The notes under the pieces were generated by a model. The model worked only from the letters and a program-made list of their open reading frames with translations, was not told where the DNA came from and ran no database searches. A stretch of 64,000 bases of DNA from CAIZQW01 sp942493055 (GTDB lineage: Bacteria > Verrucomicrobiota > Kiritimatiellia > RFP12 > UBA1067), in the NCBI GenBank assembly GCA_942493055.1, contig OW818680.1, forward strand, positions 744,001 through 808,000. Direction: 5' to 3'. Numbering within the stretch: the first letter of the stretch is position 1; every line of letters begins with the position of its first letter. Below, one piece after another: positions 59,970 through 64,000 of this stretch. Position numbers and translations under genes: made by a program.

Positions 59970-60236
59970 TTATTTCTCCTCCGACTTCACAATGCGCCAG
60001 CGCTTGGTAGCGCTCAGCGGCCGCGTTTCCATCAGGGTGACGATATCACCGACCTTCGCGGTGTTCTCTTCGTCGTGCGCGTGATACTTCTTAAACACAC
60101 GGACGACTTTTCCGTATTTCGGATGACGCTCACGGCGTTCACCCTGGACAATCACGGACTTGATGCCGCTCTTGCTGACGACCGTGCCCTTGCGGACTTT
60201 ACGGCTGCCACGGGTTTTTGCAGGTGTCTCGGCCAT
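59970..60236 (-). CDS. rpsQ: 30S ribosomal protein S17
   Basis: 88 residues with the OB-fold core GTVVSKSGIKSVIVQGERRE, RHPKYGKVVRVFKKYHAHDE and DIVTLMETRPLSATKRWRIV. Its ATG overlaps the rpmC stop by 1 bp (TAATG). Confidence 0.95.
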   Translation of the reverse strand: MAETPAKTRGSRKVRKGTVVSKSGIKSVIVQGERRERHPKYGKVVRVFKKYHAHDEENTAKVGDIVTLMETRPLSATKRWRIVKSEEK

Positions 60237-60430
60237 TACTTAGCCCTCCGTTCGTTCTGGACGGTTTTCATACGCGCGATTTCGCGGCGCATGGTGCGCA
60301 TGCGAACCGGCTTCTCAACGGCAGCACTGGACTTGTGCTTCAAACGCATGTCGGCGAGTTCCTTCGCCTTTTCGCGGATGCGCTGTCCCAGTTCTTCTGC
60401 CCCTAGTTCTCTCAATTCGTTTGGTTTCAT
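60236..60430 (-). CDS. rpmC: 50S ribosomal protein L29
   Basis: 64 residues, MKPNELRELGAEELGQRI then EKAKELADMRLKHKSSA and the helical R-T-M-R-R-E-I-A-R-M-K-T motif of L29. ATG at 60430 is chosen by homology; it lies 7 bp after the rplP stop. Confidence 0.93.
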   Translation of the reverse strand: MKPNELRELGAEELGQRIREKAKELADMRLKHKSSAAVEKPVRMRTMRREIARMKTVQNERRAK

Positions 60431-60437
60431 GGTTCCG

Positions 60438-60851
60438 TTACGCTCCACGTGAGACGAGTATCGTACGCAGGCCCAGCTTCGTGTCCGCTAAGCGCAGACA
60501 TTCGCGAGCGACTGAATCCGGCACACCGCCGATTTCGAACAGCATCTTGCCCGGCAGAATCACGGCAACCCACAATTCAGGGTTACCCTTTCCGCCACCC
60601 ATACGAACTTCGATGGGCTTGCGGGTGACTGGTTTATCCGGGAAAATACGGATCCACAGTTTACCTTTGCGCTTCATCTCGCGGTTGATCACCACACGGC
60701 AAGCTTCAATTTGCGTGTTGGTCAAAAATCCGCGTTCAAGCGACTTCAGGCCGAACTCACCGTACGCCAGCTGAGCACCTGAGGTGGCGAAGCCGGAACG
60801 GTTACCCTTGGATTGTTTGCGGTACTTGACCCGCTTAGGCATGAGAGGCAT
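60438..60851 (-). CDS. rplP: 50S ribosomal protein L16
   Basis: 137 residues, MPLMPKRVKYRKQSKGNRSG, with later RGFLTNTQIEACRVVINREM and WIRIFPDKPVTRKP. AGGAGG is 7 nt before the ATG at 60851, so that is the start and not 60842. It overlaps the end of rpsC by 17 bp. L16 lies at the A-site of the large subunit. Confidence 0.96.
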   Translation of the reverse strand: MPLMPKRVKYRKQSKGNRSGFATSGAQLAYGEFGLKSLERGFLTNTQIEACRVVINREMKRKGKLWIRIFPDKPVTRKPIEVRMGGGKGNPELWVAVILPGKMLFEIGGVPDSVARECLRLADTKLGLRTILVSRGA

Positions 60852-61518
60852 CTTTTCTCCTCCTCTGTCCTTGGCCTGCGCTACGCGCGGGCTGGAAATC
60901 GTCCTTCTTACAGATCCACACCTTGACGCCAATCAAACCGGCTGTGGTGTGCGCTTCTGCAAAACCATAGTCAATATTTGCACGCAGCGTATGCAGCGGA
61001 ACCTTCCCCTGCTTACTCCACTCCACGCGGGAGATTTCAGCGCCATTGATACGGCCGCTGCAACGGATCTTGATTCCGTCCACGCCCATATCCATTGCGA
61101 CCTTCTCCGCACGCTTCATCGCACGCTTGATCGCCGCACGGCGTTCAACCTGCTGAGCAATGCTTTCTGCCACGAGCTGTGCGTTCGCGTCGGGATCGCG
61201 GACCTCTTGAATCTCGAGGTACACTTCCTTGTTCGTCTGCTTAGCCAAATCCTGACGGATCTTATCCACATCCTGGCCCTTACGACCAATCACTACGCCC
61301 GGCCGTGCCGAGAACAGTGTGACGCGTACGCGATTTGCATAGCGTTCGATTTGGATCTTGGTGATCGCTGCGCCTTCGAGGCGTTTCTTCACCGTTTCAC
61401 GGATCATCTGGTCTTCCGCCAGCAGGACGCCGAACTGTTTCTTGTTCGCGAACCAGCGACTGCGCCAATTTTTGTCGAGCGCAATACGGAAGCCGATTGG
61501 ATTTACTTTCTGTCCCAA
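60835..61518 (-). CDS. rpsC: 30S ribosomal protein S3
   Basis: 227 residues with MGQKVNPIGFRIALDKNWRS, the KH-domain GVVIGRKGQDVDKIRQDLAK and the C-terminal GLIGVKVWICKKDD. It is part of the mRNA entry tunnel. It lies between rplV and rplP. Confidence 0.97.
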   Translation of the reverse strand: MGQKVNPIGFRIALDKNWRSRWFANKKQFGVLLAEDQMIRETVKKRLEGAAITKIQIERYANRVRVTLFSARPGVVIGRKGQDVDKIRQDLAKQTNKEVYLEIQEVRDPDANAQLVAESIAQQVERRAAIKRAMKRAEKVAMDMGVDGIKIRCSGRINGAEISRVEWSKQGKVPLHTLRANIDYGFAEAHTTAGLIGVKVWICKKDDFQPARSAGQGQRRRKDASHA

Positions 61519-61545
61519 AGTTTTACTCCTTATTGAATAAGCCGG

Positions 61546-61887
61546 TTACTGTGCGTCGCCGGACAGGATAACCTTGCAATGACACAATCTCTTGGCAATC
61601 GGGCTCGCACTACCGCGAGCACGGGGCCAGAACCGGCGCATGCGCACCCCTTCGTCGAACACGCAAAGTTTGACCTTCAGCGTATCCACATCAAGGTTCG
61701 CATTATTCTTCGCATTGGCGATCGCTGACTTGATCGTCTTTATCAGCACCAGCGCTGCCTTGCGAGGACTAAATTCAACAACTCTCAGCGCTTCCACAAC
61801 CGGAAGTCCCTGGCACTCACGAGCCAAAGGACGTCCCTTCTGTGCGGACATTCTGACGTTACGGGTAATAGCAGTCACTTCTTTCAT
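61546..61887 (-). CDS. rplV: 50S ribosomal protein L22
   Basis: 113 residues, containing VRMSAQKGRPLARECQG, RKAALVLIKTIKSAIANAKN, and a long beta hairpin with RMRRFWPRARGSASPIAKRL that lines the exit tunnel. It follows rpsS by 11 bp. Confidence 0.95.
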   Translation of the reverse strand: MKEVTAITRNVRMSAQKGRPLARECQGLPVVEALRVVEFSPRKAALVLIKTIKSAIANAKNNANLDVDTLKVKLCVFDEGVRMRRFWPRARGSASPIAKRLCHCKVILSGDAQ

Positions 61888-61898
61888 GATTTTATTCC

Positions 61899-62180
61899 TT
61901 ACTTGGAGACTGCCTTGTCCGTATGGACACCGTGTTGCCTGAACGTGCGTGTTGGCGCAAATTCACCCAAACGATGACCGACCATGTTTTCCGTGATGAA
62001 GATCGGCATGTGTATCTTGCCATTGTGAATGGCGAACGTGTGCCCGACGAAATCCGGAAGAATCATGGAACGGCGCGACCAGGTCTTGATCGGCTGTTTC
62101 TTGCCGGACGCATTCATTTTCTCGACTTTTTCGAGAACGCTTTTCTCTACGTAAAAGCCCTTTTTAATTGACCGTGCCAT
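61899..62180 (-). CDS. rpsS: 30S ribosomal protein S19
   Basis: 93 residues with MARSIKKGFYVEKSVLEKVE, IKTWSRRSMILPDFVGHTFA and the motif MVGHRLGEFAPTRTFRQHG. It starts 3 bp after rplB. Confidence 0.97.
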   Translation of the reverse strand: MARSIKKGFYVEKSVLEKVEKMNASGKKQPIKTWSRRSMILPDFVGHTFAIHNGKIHMPIFITENMVGHRLGEFAPTRTFRQHGVHTDKAVSK

Positions 62181-62183
62181 GCG

Positions 62184-63008
62184 TTACTTTCTCCGCTTAA
62201 CGATAAATCTGCTGCTTGTCTTGCGCGGGTTGCGTGTCTTGCCGCCCTTTGCAAGCTTGCCCCAAGGTGAACGTGGGTGGCTGCCACCAGACGTACGACC
62301 TTCACCACCACCCATCGGATGGTCAACCGGGTTCATCGCCACACCGCGAACCGTCGGACGGATACCCATCCAGCGTTTACGGCCAGCCTTGCCCAGCTTA
62401 ATCCCGCTCCACTCCGCATTACCGACCTGGCCAATCGTGGCCAAGCAGTTTGAACGGACCATGCGGACTTCGCCAGATGGCAGACGCAACGTCACGAACT
62501 CGCCTTCGCGCGCCATCACCTGACAACTGTTACCCGCAGAACGTGCAAGCTTGCCGCCCTTGCCAGGAACCAGCTCGATGTTGTGGATCGACAGACCCAA
62601 CGGAATCAGCGCCAACGGCAATGCATTGCCGACACTCGGTTCCGCCTCAGGACCTGACATCACCGCGTCATTCACCTTGAGCCCTGTCGGCGCCAGGATA
62701 TAACGCTTTTCGCCATCCACATACTTCAGGAGTGCGAGATTCGCTGACCGGTTCGGATCATAAGCGATCGCTTCGACCCGTGCCGGAATCCCAATCTTGT
62801 CACGGCGGAAGTCCACGATACGATAGTGGTGCTTTGCGCCACCACCACGATGACGCGTGGTAATCTGCCCCATGTTATTACGTCCAGCCTTGCTGCGCTG
62901 GGCTTCGAGGAGCCTCCGTTGCGGCTTGACCTCTGTAATCTCTTCGAATGTCGATGCGACGCGATGCCGCAGCGTTTCGGTAGTCGGTTTGAATGTTTTA
63001 AGACCCAT
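62184..63008 (-). CDS. rplB: 50S ribosomal protein L2
   Basis: 274 residues, containing RHRGGGAKHHYRIVDFRRDK, the SH3-like and OB parts (KRYILAPTGLKVNDAVMSG) and the peptidyl-transferase loop VAMNPVDHPMGGGEGRTSGG. L2 is required for subunit association and activity. Confidence 0.98.
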   Translation of the reverse strand: MGLKTFKPTTETLRHRVASTFEEITEVKPQRRLLEAQRSKAGRNNMGQITTRHRGGGAKHHYRIVDFRRDKIGIPARVEAIAYDPNRSANLALLKYVDGEKRYILAPTGLKVNDAVMSGPEAEPSVGNALPLALIPLGLSIHNIELVPGKGGKLARSAGNSCQVMAREGEFVTLRLPSGEVRMVRSNCLATIGQVGNAEWSGIKLGKAGRKRWMGIRPTVRGVAMNPVDHPMGGGEGRTSGGSHPRSPWGKLAKGGKTRNPRKTSSRFIVKRRK

Positions 63009-63031
63009 AGCTCTTATCCTCTCCGGCGACG

Positions 63032-63310
63032 TTAGACCAGCTCAATTCGTTCACCAGTACGCACCGTGACAATCGCCCGCTTCCAGAGGAGCCCGGGGAC
63101 AACACGGCGGTTCTTCAATGTACGAAACGCGCCCTTGTGGTTTTGAGTGTTTACGGCCAGCACATGCACACCGAACTGCGCTTCTACGGCCTTCTTGATC
63201 TCGATCTTGTTCGCGGCAGGCGCGACTTCGAGCATATACTTATTTTCACAGGCGAGCCTCGTGCCCTTTTCGGTGATCATCACCCTGCGAATGATTCCGG
63301 CGTGTTTCAT
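63032..63310 (-). CDS. rplW: 50S ribosomal protein L23
   Basis: 92 residues with IIRRVMITEKGTRLACENKY, ANKIEIKKAVEAQFGVHVLA and VNTQNHKGAFRTLKNRR. It lies at the tunnel exit, where the signal-recognition particle and trigger factor dock. It overlaps rplD by 4 bp. Confidence 0.95.
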   Translation of the reverse strand: MKHAGIIRRVMITEKGTRLACENKYMLEVAPAANKIEIKKAVEAQFGVHVLAVNTQNHKGAFRTLKNRRVVPGLLWKRAIVTVRTGERIELV

Positions 63311-63957
63311 GCGCCCTCCTCTACTGTTTTCTTGGCTTTCATACGCGCAGTCAACGCTTCAAAGCCAGCTTTCGTGGCGACGAGCGTACGGAAGTACAGC
63401 AGCGCATATACGTCAACTTCAGCAGCACGAACAACCGCGACATGCGGCAGATTCTGCGCGGAGAGCATCACGTTCTCTTCATGCATATCCGTGATGATCA
63501 GCCCTGAACGTTCAACGCCCAACTTGTTGAGCAGCGCCAGCATCTGCTTGGTCTTCGGCTCCGCAAAATCGAACTTTTCGATTACGATCACGCTGCCATC
63601 CGCAATCTTGTCGCTCAGTGCGCGTGTAAACGCGAGCTGGGAAACCTTGCGGTTAATCTTTTGCGAGAAGTCGCGCGGATGCGGACCAAACGCCACACCA
63701 CCACCGCGCCAAATCGGATTCTGACGCAAACCAACACGTGCGCGTCCTGAACCCTTTTGCTTCCACGGCTTCTTGTTGCTACCTGCGACTTCGCCCTTTC
63801 TCAGGGTCGATGCCGTTCCGGCACGCATGCCGTTCTGGATCGCAACAACCATATCTTTCACCGCCTGGGTGCCCTTGTCGAGAATCAAACGCTCATCCGC
63901 GAATGTCATCTCGCCTGCTGCAGCTCCGGTCGGACTAAATACCTTGATGTTACTCAT
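63307..63957 (-). CDS. rplD: 50S ribosomal protein L4
   Basis: 216 residues with the L4 tunnel loop GMRAGTASTLRKGEVAGSNK, PWKQKGSGRARVGLRQNPIW and RGGGVAFGPHPRDFSQKINR. L4 may also control the operon by translational or transcriptional feedback, as in E. coli. Its 5' end lies 14 bp after the preceding stop. Confidence 0.97.
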   Translation of the reverse strand: MSNIKVFSPTGAAAGEMTFADERLILDKGTQAVKDMVVAIQNGMRAGTASTLRKGEVAGSNKKPWKQKGSGRARVGLRQNPIWRGGGVAFGPHPRDFSQKINRKVSQLAFTRALSDKIADGSVIVIEKFDFAEPKTKQMLALLNKLGVERSGLIITDMHEENVMLSAQNLPHVAVVRAAEVDVYALLYFRTLVATKAGFEALTARMKAKKTVEEGA

Positions 63958-63971
63958 TGGGTTGTGTCCTC

Positions 63972-64000
63972 TTATTTCTTAAGTGCCTTGCAGATGAATA
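63972..64000 (-). CDS. rplC: Last codons of a gene, probably rplC (L3), partial
   Basis: Reading towards the left, the frame FICKALKK ends with TAA at 63972-63974, 14 bp before the rplD start. The position in the operon (before rplD) and the basic end fit L3. Only nine codons including the stop are in the window, so the name rests on gene order. Confidence 0.5.

Overview
The window looks like chromosomal DNA of a Gram-negative bacterium of the PVC superphylum, most likely Kiritimatiellota, Verrucomicrobiota or Lentisphaerota. This is inference. It rests on an exosortase-K-like gene beside a VIT-domain membrane protein with a short C-terminal sorting-like tail, a TolC/RND/MacB-rich double-membrane envelope, a DUF1343 (NamZ-type) hydrolase, pseudopilin-like proteins carrying zinc ribbons, many dispersed word-like intergenic repeats with a (R)QGYGGQ-coding core, and an S10/spc ribosomal cluster without rpmD. 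No rRNA, tRNA, CRISPR array, transposase or integrase was seen. Nearly all genes are on the minus strand; only birA and corA are on the plus strand.

Layout, left to right. 1-2200: end of a DoxX/HD gene pair, a ParE/Phd-type toxin-antitoxin pair and repeats. 2.2-6.0 kb: MSEP-CTERM-like protein plus exosortase K, whose reading frame carries an in-frame dispersed repeat. 6.1-11.4 kb: uronate isomerase (uxaC), a lipoprotein, a BNR/LamG sialidase-like protein and an RlmI-type methyltransferase. 11.4-16.9 kb: a tightly overlapping TolC - HlyD - ABC ATPase - FtsX permease operon, divergent from birA. 18-26.6 kb: methyltransferase, NamZ, parvulin lipoprotein, FabH, then transglutaminase/DUF58/MoxR. 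26.7-35.2 kb: a metal-resistance block (P1B ATPase, CzcA/CzcB/CzcC-like tripartite efflux, small Cys-rich protein), by eye more GC-rich than its flanks. 35.4-38.3 kb: CorA variant, PH-domain protein, EndoQ. 38.4-46.1 kb: a zinc-ribbon membrane protein and a tandem array of five paralogous pseudopilin-like proteins embedded in structured repeats, then an amidase. 46.1-50.4 kb: TIM-barrel protein, free-standing lipoyl/PSBD protein, ScpA/ScpB, TrpS. 50.7-54.5 kb: patatin, zinc-finger anti-sigma, ECF sigma and a membrane-anchored prenyltransferase-fold protein. 54.6-64 kb: secY and the S10/spc ribosomal operon, from secY back to the last codons of probable rplC, closed by a clear intrinsic terminator.

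The most unusual material is (1) the five-gene paralogous array ending in a shared PPIVYLMP-type C-terminus, (2) a roughly 200-bp two-hairpin element present twice with compensatory base changes in its stems and complementary apical loops, one copy nested inside a further 32-nt inverted repeat, and (3) an exosortase gene in which a dispersed repeat has become 68 codons of reading frame without breaking it. Function of (1) and (2) is not known from the sequence.
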